This document shows positions 22,656 through 34,570 of a DNA stretch of 64,000 nucleotides, piece by piece. The number at the start of each line of letters is the position of its first letter. The first letter of the stretch is position 1. Position numbers and translations under genes: made by a program. This stretch comes from Leucaena leucocephala (Eukaryota; Streptophyta; Magnoliopsida; Fabales; Fabaceae). Location: positions 4,278,001-4,342,000 of the forward strand of contig CM073518.1 of assembly GCA_037074615.1 (NCBI GenBank). The letters are read 5' to 3'. The notes under the pieces are model-generated. The model worked only from the letters and a program-made list of their open reading frames with translations, was not told where the DNA came from and ran no database searches.

Positions 22656-23154
22656 TTGTACAAAATTTTATTCCAACGCGGTGATACTCTTCCTTTTTGT
22701 GGGTTCTGCATCCTTTTGGGTTCTCATAACAGAGACTTTCTTCAAGTTGAAGCATCTCTATAGATTTTTGTGAAGGAAGCGTTAATAACAAGTTGTCTCA
22801 AAAAAGTAGAATAAAAGGGGAAAAAAAGTTTTTATCGATTTACTTTTTATTTTTATGGAAGCATAAAACACGACTTTTAGGAGTTTCTTTTCTTAGATTT
22901 AGACAACAAAAGTTTCCCTTATTGATGGATTCCTTAGAATTCATGTAATCGTGTCTTGTTGCTTCGTTGCTCCAAAATGGCAAGTGGGTGACTTTTTTTT
23001 TTTAATAACTTTTTTTAAATTACCTACAATCCAAGTAAGCGACTTATATATTCCAACAGATGCTATTGCTCAAGACCTCAAGTCTCTTTCTTTGTATGAA
23101 ACTAAAATCCTCGCTAGAACTATAAGTGACTGGTTCAGGCGTTTCGAGAGTTGA

Positions 23155-24172
23155 AGTGACAGGGAAGGCTCGTATGCTTCAGCAACCGGATAGCATTCAT
23201 AGGAAACTTAAATCCAAATATTACAGGTTTCCATGTTGTGTATACAAATTGGAAGATTAAAACGATTATCAAATTTGCAGTCATAGTGTGTATGTATAGT
23301 CCCATTGCATTGGGTTGATACATTAGGATTCCTTCTCAAATTATTTGACGATTCCATACCCAAATTATATACATGCACGACGTGGTCATAGGTTGAATGT
23401 CTTCTTGATGATTGCAAGATCGCCTAATTATGAACTTGTTAATTCTCGACGCGCAAATGCAATATCTAGTTTCGGAAATAATATGTCTCGTAATTATGTA
23501 AATTTTTAAGGGAAATTTGTGTCTATCTATTTTAATCTTTGCTTCTAATAACATAGTCTCTAATTTTTGAAAATAAAATCTCAATAAGTTAATGATTATC
23601 CGAGATTAAAAAATTTCAACTTTGTAGCATTGTCGGTAATATATATAGAGAGAGAGAGAGAGAGAAAGAAGTAAAATGGGTGATTGCATGCCAAGTTGAA
23701 TGGTTGGAGGGTAACACCAGTGCGCATTATTACATATTGCACAATTTTGGTGGCATTTATAATTAATAATTTATGCTGAGGAAATTCAACGCTGAAGACA
23801 AGAACATTGATGTTGAGGAGGAGGAGGGTAGGTACTCAGGCGTAGCAATGAAGAGAGTGGGTGAAGAGAACCTACCTTCGCTGAAACAAACAACTTCAAA
23901 TGAATAGATGAAAGTCAAACCTGAAGAAATGTTCCTTGGACCACCCTTAGCCATTTGGCTAATCCTTCTTAATAAATTTATATTATATATTTTTTAATTT
24001 ATTTAAATTAATCAATTAATTTTTATATTTATTATAATTAATTTATTTAATTCTTTTATTAATCTAAAAAAGATTAACTAGAAGAATAAGAGAATAGTAC
24101 TATAATTTATCACTATCAGAATAATGGTGAGAGAAACAGTGATTCAACGAACCATAACGTAGAACGGAGAAG
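23155..24172. other. Spacer with GA microsatellite
   Basis: No gene recognised. It holds a (GA)n run at about 23649-23666 and a very AT-rich stretch at 23970-24080. The phrase gacaagaacattgatg (near 23798) recurs at about 40481 and hints at an old repeat family. Confidence 0.4.
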
Positions 24173-24864
24173 ATGGAAAAGGAGGAGGTGGATTCTGAAA
24201 TTTCACATGAAGGATTGGTTTTGATTGGCGGCAAGTTGGCTTTCGATGAACAGCATAGTTACGTTAAAGAAAGGGAAACAGATCCTCTAAGCGGCATCTC
24301 TCTCCTCATCCCTCAGAATCTCAATTTTTTTTTACTTTGTTTTCTTCCCTCTTCTTTCCACTACCCAAACTTAAAAAAAAAACAACTTTTTTTAAAATAA
24401 ATAAATACTTTTTTTAAAAAAAGTTTTTTTAATTTAAAAAAAATGTGTATTTTTTTTAAAATTTTTTCTTAAAAACACTTTTCTTTTAGAAAGTGTTTTT
24501 TAAATAACAATTTTTTAAATAAAAAAAAGACTTCTCTCTGCTTCCTATATTGTAAAAAAAAATTAAGAAGATTTTTTTTTTCAAAAACGTCTTTCTACTT
24601 TTTTTTTAAGTTTGGGCAACTGGGAGAGAAGAAGGCAAAGTCGAAGGCTAATATGAAGAAAAAATGCTTCTGAGAAATGAGGAGGGGGGGTGATTCTGAG
24701 GAGATCCGAATCCTAAAGAAAGAAGGTGTGTATGGTTGGATGAGATTGCTCCTGCAAGTTCTGGGGTCAACTTGAGAAAATTGGGCTCACCAGTTTTGAA
24801 GGTGTCGTTTAGAATTACTGAAAAGCAGAAGCAGAGAAAAGGCTTTTTTTTTTACAAAAATTAA
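24173..24864 (+). pseudogene. Unrecognised ORF split by fold-back element copy 2
   Basis: ATG at 24173 (in gagaagatgg) opens a frame beginning MEKEEVDSEISHEGLVLIGG. After 33 codons it meets the fold-back element 24274-24713. If the element and one 9-bp duplication are skipped, the frame runs on (KERRCVWLDEIAPASSG, then LRKLGSPVLKVSFRIT) to TAA at 24862-24864, about 80 codons in all. The uninterrupted frame across the excision point suggests real coding sequence before insertion, perhaps a first exon. I do not recognise the family. It may instead be a chance ORF. Confidence 0.5.
24274..24713. mobile_element. Fold-back non-autonomous element, copy 2 (9-bp target duplication)
   Basis: 440 bp, the same family as 21767-22205: left arm (acagatcctctaagcgg, ctctcctcatccctcag, ccactacccaaactt), A/T-run core, right arm (aagtttgggcaactggg, gaggagatccgaatcc). 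The 9-mer taaagaaag is at 24265-24273 and 24714-24722. Nearly identical length to copy 1 and fold-back arms of similar size. Confidence 0.9.
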
Positions 24865-25611
24865 AAAAAAAATAGTATAACAATATTTTTTTTCTCCTAA
24901 ATAATATTAATATTAAATAAGTTGAGTTATCTATTATTTTTAAATATAAATTAAAATATTTAAAAATTAAGATATTTTTCAAAATACTACGAATAATATT
25001 ATAATAAAATAATATTTTTTAAAAATTAAATATATTCTAAATAATTATATATCTTATTTTTTTTATAAACAATAAGTAAAAGTAAAGAAAAGTTGGTTGT
25101 TTGTGGCAGATTAAAGCATGGAAGGAAAATGGTCCCACTTGGGCCCATACGCCAGTTTTATTACACCGAAAGTGACCTTACATTTTGTAGGCTTGCGTTC
25201 TTTTAACTGTTCGTCACATGTTGTTTAAAAAAAAAAAACATTTACCCATTCCTTAAATTGTAAATAAGCCTAATTTAAAAAAAAAAATATTCTTTTGACC
25301 CACATTCCCCACACGCATCTAATTTGGCTCTTATGATATCCTCGGCAGATTCAATCGATAAAAAATTATATATATAAAATTTAGAATATATTTAATTTTT
25401 AGAGGATACTATTTTATTATAATCCTAATCATAATATTTAAAAAAATATCTTAACTTTTAGATACATAAATTTATATCTAAAAATAATAAATGACTTGTC
25501 TTATTTGATATTAGTATTACTATGAGTTAGTCTAACTCTATTCTAAAATTTTTTTTACCAAACAAAATTAGCTCTTATAAAAAAAACCCTACGTAATTGG
25601 GGCATGTCTAT
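24865..25611. other. AT-rich spacer
   Basis: Long A and T runs, with no gene or clear repeat structure. Confidence 0.4.
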
Positions 25612-26143
25612 TATGGGCTTGTTTTAAAAAAATTTAAACTATAGTTTTAAAAAAAAAAATTAGCCTAAACTTTAGTTTAGAGAAATTTTAAAACAAACAG
25701 CCATATTTATCCAAACTTTAGTTTGTACCAAACTATAATTTAAAACTATAGTTTCAGATAAGTTGAATAGAGTAGCTTTTGTAATAGTAAAAGAACTTAT
25801 GAACTACTCAATTACTATCTTACCTTTATTTTTTCTTACACTCTCTCTCCTCTATCTTTTTCACCATCTCTCCTCTATTTTTTTCACCCTCTCTCCTCTA
25901 TCTTTTTCACCCTCTCTCCTCTTTCCTTTATCTTTTTTACCCTCTCTCATATCTCATCTCTCATACATACTTTTTTAGTAATTTTTCAATTATAAGATCT
26001 CTTTTAGTAATAACTATCCAAATACTCATTTATTCAAAATTACTTTTTTTTCCATAAATTTTTTTCTAAATTTTTTTTCTATAAGTTATCCAAAAATTTA
26101 TTTTTTTTATAAACCTATTTTTAAAATTTTATCTAAACATACG
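25612..26143 (+). mobile_element. Polypyrimidine-core MITE-like element, copy A
   Basis: Member of a five-copy family here. It starts near gggcttgttttaaaa, continues with aactatagtttcagataa and an aattactatcttacc block, has a ctctctcctctatc-rich core (25838-25960), then ttttagtaatttttcaattat, and ends near atctaaacatacg. The ends are weak inverted repeats built on tgttt(gg/ag)at. No coding capacity. Boundaries are approximate. Confidence 0.7.
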
Positions 26144-26164
26144 TTATATATTATTATTTTTATC

Positions 26165-26365
26165 AACATATCGCGGCGAGAGGGCTGCTTGACTATCGTC
26201 ACATGGCAGCGTCCCACGTGGGCACTGCGATGTGGTGGGTGCGTGGAAATTGAAGCCACGTGGCAGGGTCAAGATCCGCAGTTTGGGTTGGAAGGAGATT
26301 AGCCGTCTGATAATGAGTGGTCACGTCATGTCCGTCACTCCCCTTCAAGGCGGTGGATCCCGGGA
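26165..26365. promoter_or_regulatory. Isolated GC-richer island with two palindromic G-boxes
   Basis: Contains CCCACGTGGG (26213-26222), GCCACGTGGC (26255-26264) and a further ACGT core in gtcacgtcatg (near 26322). G-boxes bind bZIP and bHLH factors. No gene start is recognised directly downstream, so the island may be a detached promoter, an enhancer, or debris. Confidence 0.5.
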
Positions 26366-28837
26366 ATATGCCATCTCTCCGTTTTGTTTTATTGATTTTA
26401 ACTGTTTAAATTTATTTTTCAATTCATTTATATTTATAAAATCCTACTCACTAGCTCTTACTAAAAATCCATTTATAAAATTTAATAAAAACACATTTTC
26501 AAAAAATCTTTATCTCCTCCTCTACTTTTTGTTTTTCCATCCTCCTCGTCTCTCCCTGATCAACTGACTATAACAATCAAATTATTGTTTTAGAAAGTTG
26601 TTAATTTTTTTTAATATTTAACTATTTTTAAATAATATTTTTAATCTCATGAAAATTATTAATATGATCTTGTATACAGGATAGCAGGTTGTAATGTCTA
26701 ATATATTATTATAAAATACCAATATATATATATATATATCAAATTTTTAGTTTTTGCCATAAAAAGACCCAAACATTATATTAAGTTGTATGCGTTATTT
26801 ATTTATATTAATTTCAAAATATTTATTCTACTAATAATTATAATTTGTGTTCTTTATGTTTCGTTGGTCCCCCCCCCCCTAGATGGTTAGCAGGTTTTAT
26901 GCCAGCAATTTAAGATGTATTATGCAATATATATGCTAGCGTTCTAATTATATACACATATGATGGAAAATATATATACTAATATTATTTATATTTATAT
27001 TAATATGATTACTATTACAATTTACAACTTGAAAAATGAGCGTTATGGTTTACTTATTTTTTCTTTTTGCCAAATCGAGTTATGGTTTACTATATTTGTA
27101 TACACATAAATTATACTGTTATAAACGGTTAAGCCTAATCGATCGGCAATGTTCAAGACCCAATTTAGTTAAACAGTTAAAAAAAGGCGGCAAGAAAAAA
27201 AAAATAAAAAACAGTTGAGAGAGTTTATAGTATAATTATAATTACCGCCCTGTTGTTACCCTCCGAGAAGGACACAAGATGCAGGGAGGTTATTGCTCCA
27301 TGTGAGTGGGTGGGGTTCACTTCACAGTTCCAGCATATGAGACGCTTCATATATGAATGCTAATTAATGAGGTTATTCAATAATCGCTGTCAGTGCACTG
27401 ATATTTGGCAATGAAGCGGATAGCGAGTGACAGAGGTCCAAGTAAATGGTGGGAGGTATAATTAGGGTTATCTTTGGGTGCATGAAAAGGGGATGGATTC
27501 ATGTTTTGGTTTAGACCGAAACAGAGACGAGAAGCAATCAAAGCGCAAGTGGATGAATGTGTGCGTCTGCGATTCGCCAAAAGCGGCTTCTTTTCTTCCT
27601 TCAATTAAAATTTTATCTGAAAGGGGCAACTGCAACTGCTGCTTCTCCCATTGGCTCAACTTGGCTGCTTTGCTTTGGTTTTTTTCTCACACCACACACA
27701 GAAGGAGAAAGCCCATAATATCCATCCATCTTTGGTGTTATCCATTGCTTACTCAACCACAAGAGGCCTGTTTCTCTTCCTCTCTCCACTTCCCTTTCCT
27801 TCTTATCTTTTTTGTTTTACTTATTTTGCTGCGGTTTTAGTATTCTTCTTTTGAACTTTATCTTGTCAAAAAGGATTGTTGGCGTACTCACATCTTTGGT
27901 TGAAGACTTTCCGCGGTAAATATTGGAGGATACCAATATGCACATCTTGTAGGGAAAGATCAAGAAATGAACAGTGAAAGTTTAGCTAAGCTTATTGGCT
28001 ATTCTTGATATAATTTTAGTTTTAGGCCCCATCACATATAAAAGATAGTGTTTTTGCTTAAATTAGCTATTTTCTTAGTAAAATAGTAAAATGCCGATTT
28101 TCCTCGTAATATGACGAGAAGTACTGCTTGATTGCCCGTCATATTCTATATCTATATGTGAATTTTTTGATCCTATGACGTGTATAGATATTAGAATAAA
28201 CGGACACACTAATTCAGTAAAAGAACACATCTTTTTGGTCGGTAAGCTATATTATATACAAGAATATCATGTAGGATGTATGAAGAGGTTGAGCTTGCAT
28301 TGTCTCGTAGTCATACTCATAAGTCATAATGTCATGGCTTCGCAATGTAGTGGACTTCAGAAGCTACACTAAGAGTACAGAAACATTTTGAAGTCGTCTT
28401 GCAGGTGACTGGACCAATAGCACTTCCTGAACAAAAGCTAATATCATAAATCATTAATCTGAAAGGGTGGTGGTGTGGTTTCAGTTTGCATCAGCGGTAC
28501 TGAAATAAAAACATTTAAATAATCGGTATGCTATTTAAATATTCGGATTTAGATGCTTCAGCCTCTTGGCTAATTCTGCTGTTAATCCATGGCTAATCAT
28601 AATATCCTTCTGTGTGTGTTTTCCTCCTGCAGTCATGCAGTTGAACTTTAAAGTGGGGAGGGAGAAATTCTAATGTTTTTCATTTGTAGTTCAAGGTTTA
28701 GCTTAGGGACAGAGTAACTTTACGTTGTCTTTTGACGCTTCATCTACCTTCTCATGTTTGGTAATGAATGCGTAACCTTGAGACAATTTGTGCCAGATAG
28801 CTATGTTTAGTAGAAGTTTTTCTTTTTTTGATTGTTG
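26366..28837. other. Intergenic DNA; possible distal leader of the 30584 gene
   Basis: AT-rich to about 27230, with an (AT)n run near 26721-26738 and 11 C at 26869-26879. From about 27240 to 27860 the base composition changes and ends in a pyrimidine-rich stretch (27700-27830), which looks like a promoter plus transcribed leader. No CDS supported. Confidence 0.4.
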
Positions 28838-28860
28838 ACCCTAAACCCTAAACCCTAAAC
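28838..28860. repeat. Interstitial telomere-type repeat (CCCTAAA)3
   Basis: Three tandem plant telomere units, ccctaaa. Short telo-boxes like this also occur in promoters of translation-related genes. No such gene is adjacent. Confidence 0.9.
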
Positions 28861-30583
28861 ATATAGTAGTAATAACAGCTCTTTCCTATGTCTGTTTGGG
28901 ATCATCCTGTCTTTTAGATCATTGTTGCTGGCTGAAGATTATAGTTGAAAGTTTAAAATCCATGTCTCTGTCATTGAAATGTAAATAATGGAAATTAAAA
29001 AGTCATACAAGGGAAAGCATGAGCTAGCACATGGATTAGAGAGACACAGGAGGGGCAGGGCAAGGAGGGTATGGAGTGTTTCTGTCTTGTATTTCAAAAG
29101 GTCCAAGTTCTCTGTTCCCTGAACCGATCCTAATACTATTCAACTTGTTAAAACAGGGAAAATGGTGTTTTACTAGCACACATAATAAAAAAGACAAGGT
29201 TTAACAGTCATGAAGGTTCTTCTGTCATTCTCTATAGGCTCTTGCTGACGTCTAGGAAGTTTTGGTCCCATAGGTACCACTGGATTGAAATGCCAATAAT
29301 TGTTCAATGCCATAAATACCCTCTTTTTTCCTTATCGCCTCTCCTGTTATATCTTTATGTTATAACAATTGTAGGCTGTGTTTTCAACCCCATCTTCATT
29401 GATTCAGTAAGGAATCTGAGCACAATTTTTCTGGGTTATGGCATTTTTGAATTGATTAAGTGAGTATTAATTTTTCAGAGCACAGAGCCACAGACTGGAA
29501 AATTCATAATTTTAATTAATGAATAAGCAAGTAATAAATTCAACTTGTTTCCTGCAAGCTCTCTTGTGGTTTTTGCTTTTCTTCCATGAATACATTTATC
29601 TCTTGTAGACATGATACTATTGTATGCTACATGGAAAACATATGATTATGTACAAAAATAAAATGAAGAAAGTGTATAAAACATATTAAGAAATTAATGA
29701 ATGAAAATCCTTACACCTGCACCTTTCAGCTTCTTAGATATGTCAAAAACTGGAAAGGATAATTTTTTCCCTCATCATAATGTCCCTTAATATAGGCACA
29801 GTGAATTTGTTTGGCTGCTGTTGTGTCGTGTGTCTTATATAAAGTTTATTACTTATTACTATGGTCTATTCTGCCTATAATTCCATCCTTAATTATTGAT
29901 TATTATGCCCCCTTTGAAACTATAGATTGATTACCTTTCTTTTAGATTTCATATTTGCTCAGTTGTTGATTAGAACTATGATATTCCTGCCAGATCAATA
30001 ATGTTTGATTTCTTACTGATTATGTATGTGTGATTTGTGATTTTCCCTTTTTTAGTTGATAGTTCGTGTATACACATATATATGTATGTATGTATTTACA
30101 TAAATGTATTCCCTTTTCAATGAGTGGTTGAAAATTACAATTTGTTATGCTGAAAACAATACTGCTTCTTGTTGAAGAAATGAACCAATAAGGCGTTTCA
30201 CTGAAGAGGCAAGATTTGTATTATAGATGTAAGAAGGGGACGCCATATGAGGTCATCGCTTAGAAGAATCCATTTAAAGCGGGTAATAAAAACGGTAACA
30301 AAAGTAGTTTGCTAAAACAAGGAAAAAAACAAATATTTTGAGAGCCCTAGGTTGTCCCCAACTATTTATAACGATACCCATTAGGCCATCCAAGAAGACC
30401 AGGACTTCTCTGTATCAGTATCTGCCTCTGCTTTGTGTACTTTGTCTCAGAATTATAGGAGAAAACCCATGATTCCACCAACCCTTCATCTCCTCTCTCA
30501 ATTCTATTTACACCAAAGTTGATAAAAAAAACCATATAATAAAGTTGAGGAATCCATCGTTTTTAAGGAAAGAAACAGAGGGA
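28861..30583. other. Intergenic / upstream DNA
   Basis: No coding sequence or repeats recognised. It probably includes leader sequence or promoter of the gene starting at 30584; tatttataac near 30364 could be a TATA element. Confidence 0.4.
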
Positions 30584-33321
30584 ATGGAATTAGATAAACT
30601 CTCTAACCTTGAAGAAGAGCCTCATCTCTCTGGTGCTTACATCTGCAACCTAGTGAAGCAGCTAACCACCTCAAGAACAAAAGACTCCATGAACCCTAGA
30701 AACCCAGATTGTAATGTTGCTGGTGATGCTTCCCAAGCTCGAAAGTTAACCAAACAAGGCAGAGTTTTTTATGGCCATCAGCCAAAGCAACCCCCGCAAC
30801 CCCAACAACAACATAAAAAACAAGTCAGGAGGAGATTGCACACAAGTAGGCCTTACCAGGAAAGGCTCCTGAATATGGCAGAGGCTAGGAGGGAGATTGT
30901 CACCGCCCTAAAATTTCACAGAGCTGCTATGAAACAAGCTAATGAGCAGCAGCAAGAAGCTCAGCAACAGCCATCAGTATCCATCCAGCCTCTGCAGCAC
31001 CCAAGTTTTGAGCAGGATGGAAGAGTCAAGTCTAGGAGAAATCCTGGATCATACCCATCATGCACAACTAATTTCTCAAATTACATGGATGCTTTTTCTT
31101 ATTCATCGTTGTCTCATCCTCTTCCATCATTTTCAAATTCTTATACCTGCCCCGGTGCTTCTCCAATTGCTCCATCCCTTGTGCCCGAAACCCCCAATAT
31201 CATGCTTCCAAATCAGACTTTGGGCTTGAATCTCAACGTTCATGATTTCACCAATTTAAATGCTACCCTTCACCTTGACAACAACATCAACACATCATCA
31301 CGCTCGTATTCGTCTCCATCATCATCTTCTCTATCACCATCTATTGCAACTGATCAGGAAACTCCTTTGGTCGCAGCATCACGGGGAGAGGAGACTGCTG
31401 CAGTGGTCCATTCAATTGATTCCAGTGCTGTAGTCCAGGCTACCGGGGGCCTGCATACAGCCATGGATGATGAGGGGATGGCCGAGATCAGATCAGTAGG
31501 AGAGCAATATCAAATGGAATGGAATGACACTATGAATTTGGTCACATCAGCATGGTGGTTTAAGTTTTTGAAGAGCATGGAACATGGAGCAACTGATGAT
31601 AAGCCTGAAGATGATGCATACCATATTTTTGAGGAAGTCATGGACTTCCCAGCATGGTTGAACGCAAACGAAAGCTGCTTAGAACAGTGCTCACAGGATT
31701 ACTCCCAAGATCCCACCTTACCTTGGTAAGTCCGACCACAAGTTTTAGAATTTTATAAATAAATTTCATTAGGAAGTCTTTCTTTTTTCTTTTGGTTTCA
31801 CATGCTATGGAAAAGGAAGAAGGAAGTTTGTAGTTTGTTCGAGTCTTTTTGTAACATAGCAAGAGACAATATACTGGGTCTCAACTCTCGTCTTTTTCTG
31901 TATAATATTTGCTTGGCTTATAATTTGCTGTGGATTTTATTTTTTCTCCTGGGGATATTTGGTGTCTACCCGTCGCCTTTCCAAACGAAAATCTTACACA
32001 TGCATCTCCTTTAGGCTGTTCTACCGGGTTATTGGCCAATGTCCTTAAGTTGTTATCAGGTATCAATATCATGAAAGCATGTTTGGGATTGTTGGGGGTC
32101 TGTGTTTATGTTCAAACACTTTAAAAAGCTGTTCGAAAAAACAAGTGTATGCCCGGTAAATTCATTTGATAAGTGATCTATGAATGCTATTGTATTTAGC
32201 ATTTTTAATAGACTCATTTTAAAAAAATGGTCTTGTTATTAAAAATGAAGCCCTTCTTGTCTGAACAGTCTGACTAATGAGACTTTGATAGGAACATGAT
32301 TAAATGAGAATTTCTTTTATCAGTTTCTAGTGGAAATTGTAAAACTTTGTTTCTAGCTCAAGTGAGCAGTCAAGTCGTAGCATAGGTTCTTTAACTTCGT
32401 CCAATTGCCATTCATCTCATCGTCTTTGAATCATATCTTATGGGGGTCAAATAATTCCTTATTCAGTGTAATTCAAGCAATTCTTAATTCTTAGTCTTTT
32501 AAAGGTTCTCCATCTACAGTCAAGCTGTGATGCTTGGCCCTGTTGAATTTTGATGATGGTGTGTACACTGTTTCTGTGTCTGACAACTTGGGCTTTTCTT
32601 GTTAAAGCTGCATCTTCTTGACAAAACCACAATTGCTCTCCTTTCTGAAATTGCTTTTCTTTGTGAACTAGTCCATTTTGGGAGAAATTCTTGCCTACTC
32701 CCATACGACCAAATAGATTCCTAATCAGACCAAGTGGGGTCCGCATTCTTTTTACATTAGTTCTCATATTTTACAACACATGCATAACAAAGAAAATATA
32801 TTGCAACTTTGGAGGCGAATGATAACTAAAATATTTAACTTGACGACCTTAATATAGGGTACGGAAAGCAACATAAATTATGAAAGGTTTGAGTTTTCTT
32901 CCAATTATTTCCCAGTTATATATTCTTGCTTTGCACTAAGTATGATCCGGCTTTTAAGTGATAAGTTATTTAATAATTATAAATTTTAAAATTTATAATG
33001 TGTGAGAGAGGGGGGAATAAAATTAAAAGAAGAGAGATAAATCTTATAATAAATATGAAAGATGTGGATCTCACTGTATATGAATTATGATTAAGAGCTT
33101 GTTTATTGGCTGTAGCACAAATGATATGGTGCTCCTGAAGTGTAAAAGAATTTCTCGTTCATTTTGTGCATGCCTTCTTGGTTTTACTTGAACTTGTTTA
33201 ATCCACACGCTAATCCTTTTATGTGTCTCTTCATAATCCCTGTTTTCCGTATTTGGATGACTCAATAAACAGCATGGACATCGGAGACATTGGAGATCTG
33301 GATGAGGAGCGGTTAACCTGA
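30584..33321 (+). CDS. Plant-specific protein of unknown function (low-complexity, sometimes labelled hydroxyproline-rich-like)
   Basis: Two exons, 30584-31725 and 33273-33321, giving 396 residues. Exon 1 ends at a strong donor (ccttg|gtaagt) in phase 2. The 1.5-kb intron ends at aataaacag, and the joined C-terminus is acidic (PCMDIGDIGDLDEERLT). Without splicing the frame stops four bases later. Conserved-looking N-terminal segments are EEEPHLSGAYICNLVKQLTT and VRRRLHTSRPYQERLLNM followed by AEARREIVTALKFHRAAM, a basic, probably helical region. The middle is Gln/Pro- and Ser-rich and looks disordered. WWFKFLKSME and FPAWLNANESC near the end are further candidate conserved blocks. There is no signal peptide or membrane segment. 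I start at ATG 30584 because the open frame before it has no ATG. Function is not known to me. Confidence 0.8.
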
Positions 33322-33424
33322 CAAGGATTTGATTATTTTTGGTTAAAATCAAACCTTTGTTACCTTTTGCTGTAATCCCATTTTCATATTCTTTCTGAGA
33401 TAAAATAAGGCTTGCAATATGGGT

Positions 33425-33885
33425 GGGGTTTGGAAACGGCTAAAATCGCGGTTACTTCTGGTCCAAATTTTGATTTAGAAAAATTTTAAAACAAACAGCT
33501 ATATTTATTCAAACGAGTTTCTGGACTAAACTATAGTTTCAGATAAACTGATCAGAGTAACTTTTGGAACAGTAAACCACTTTTTAACTACTCAATTATT
33601 ATTTTACTCCTACTTTTTCTTACACCCTCTCTCCTCTCTCTTCTCTCTTTTCCACTATCTCTCCTCTCTCCTCTATCTTTTTACCCTCTCTCATCTCTCA
33701 TCTCTCATCTCTCATACATACCCTTTTTAGTAATTTTTTAATTACAAAACCTCTTTTTGTAACAGCTATCTAAACACTCATTCATCTAAAATTATTTTTT
33801 TTTCATAATCTCTTCTCTAAAAACTCTTTTCTATAAACTATTTATAAGTCCGTTTTTAAAATCTTATTTAAACACGCACTATATC
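33425..33885 (+). mobile_element. Polypyrimidine-core MITE-like element, copy B
   Basis: Starts near gtggggtttggaaacgg and ends near taaacacgcac, giving weak terminal inverted repeats. It shares aactatagtttcagataaac, ttttagtaattttttaattac and a tctcctctctc core (33620-33710) with the other copies. Confidence 0.7.
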
Positions 33886-34356
33886 TGAAATAGTAGGCCA
33901 CAAATAAGCGAGATGAATTTATTGTTTTTTCATTTTGATCCCTCTTCTTTTTATTTTTCGCTTTTTATGCTGAAAAGTATTGGGAAAATGAAAAGAAAAG
34001 GAGAGGGAGAGAGAGAAATGAAAGAAGAGATAAGTATGGACGTTGCTGTTCTGATCGGTCATCTCATTATACAGACCTTACTTCATTACTCCCTCAGGAC
34101 CACACCATTAAATCATCACCCCCAGAGACAAAAGAAGACGGTGAGAAGGCAAAAAGGAGATAAATGCTGCGAAATAAAATTTTTTATTCAATATTCAAAT
34201 TTTCAAAAATAGACTGATTATTATTTTTAAAAAGATTAAAGTTGTCATTGGATTTCGGTGGGATTTATTAAAAAAATGTAAGAAAATTATCATGAAGATC
34301 TCGGAAGTTTCAAATGGATCAAACCCCTGCCAGACATTTCACTAATAAAAGAGTTT

Positions 34357-34570
34357 GGGAAAAAGACAAGAAAAGTCCATATAAATTTTAAAAAGATAAT
34401 TTGGGTAATTGAATATCTAAAAAGATAAATTGGGCAAGAGGCTCAATTTGTCCTTTGTAAATTTAGATAAAAAGACTAAATTATCCCTGAAAGTATTTGA
34501 AGAAAAAGCTGGAGAATGAAGCTACGAATGAAGCGAGAAGTGGGAGAATGAAGCAGAAAATTAGATTCCA
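34357..34570 (+). repeat. Left terminal inverted repeat of the Pack-MULE
   Basis: Begins gggaaaaagacaagaaaag. The inner limit is approximate. Pairs with 39900-40116. Confidence 0.85.

Larger units (their letters stand above)
18566..23154 (+). pseudogene. DUF1350 (alpha/beta-hydrolase-like, probably plastid) gene, multiply disrupted
   Basis: Matches the plant/cyanobacterial DUF1350 family: LDSCLVIPYTPNRGKPRAII, FLGGPFIGAVPEVTYG, KEGFLVVLVPYNVTFDHAQA, FFSVGHSNGSLLQLLIGSYF (lipase-like GHSNG elbow), NNRPATESVPYFEQ, MARNATGDPW and LYETKILARTISDWFRRFES. Approximate exons: 18734-18928, 18956-19157, 19239-19298, 19499-19567, 20313-20388, 21135-21250, 21494-21583, 21670-21766 plus 22215-22249, about 22940-22992, and about 23030-23154. 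An N-terminal Ser-rich stretch from ATG 18566, like a transit peptide, ends at an in-frame TAG (18683). Further lesions: a 26-bp insertion after VTYG (18929-18954), a 2-bp insertion at about 19515, GC instead of GT at the 21251 donor, and a 439-bp transposon in the exon after GGTLEKV. Function in the family is poorly defined. Enough independent breaks are present that I call it a pseudogene. Confidence 0.8.

Noticed and set aside
32459..32767. Minus-strand ORF of 102 codons
   Set aside because: It lies in the intron of the 30584 gene and has no recognisable domain or coding neighbours.
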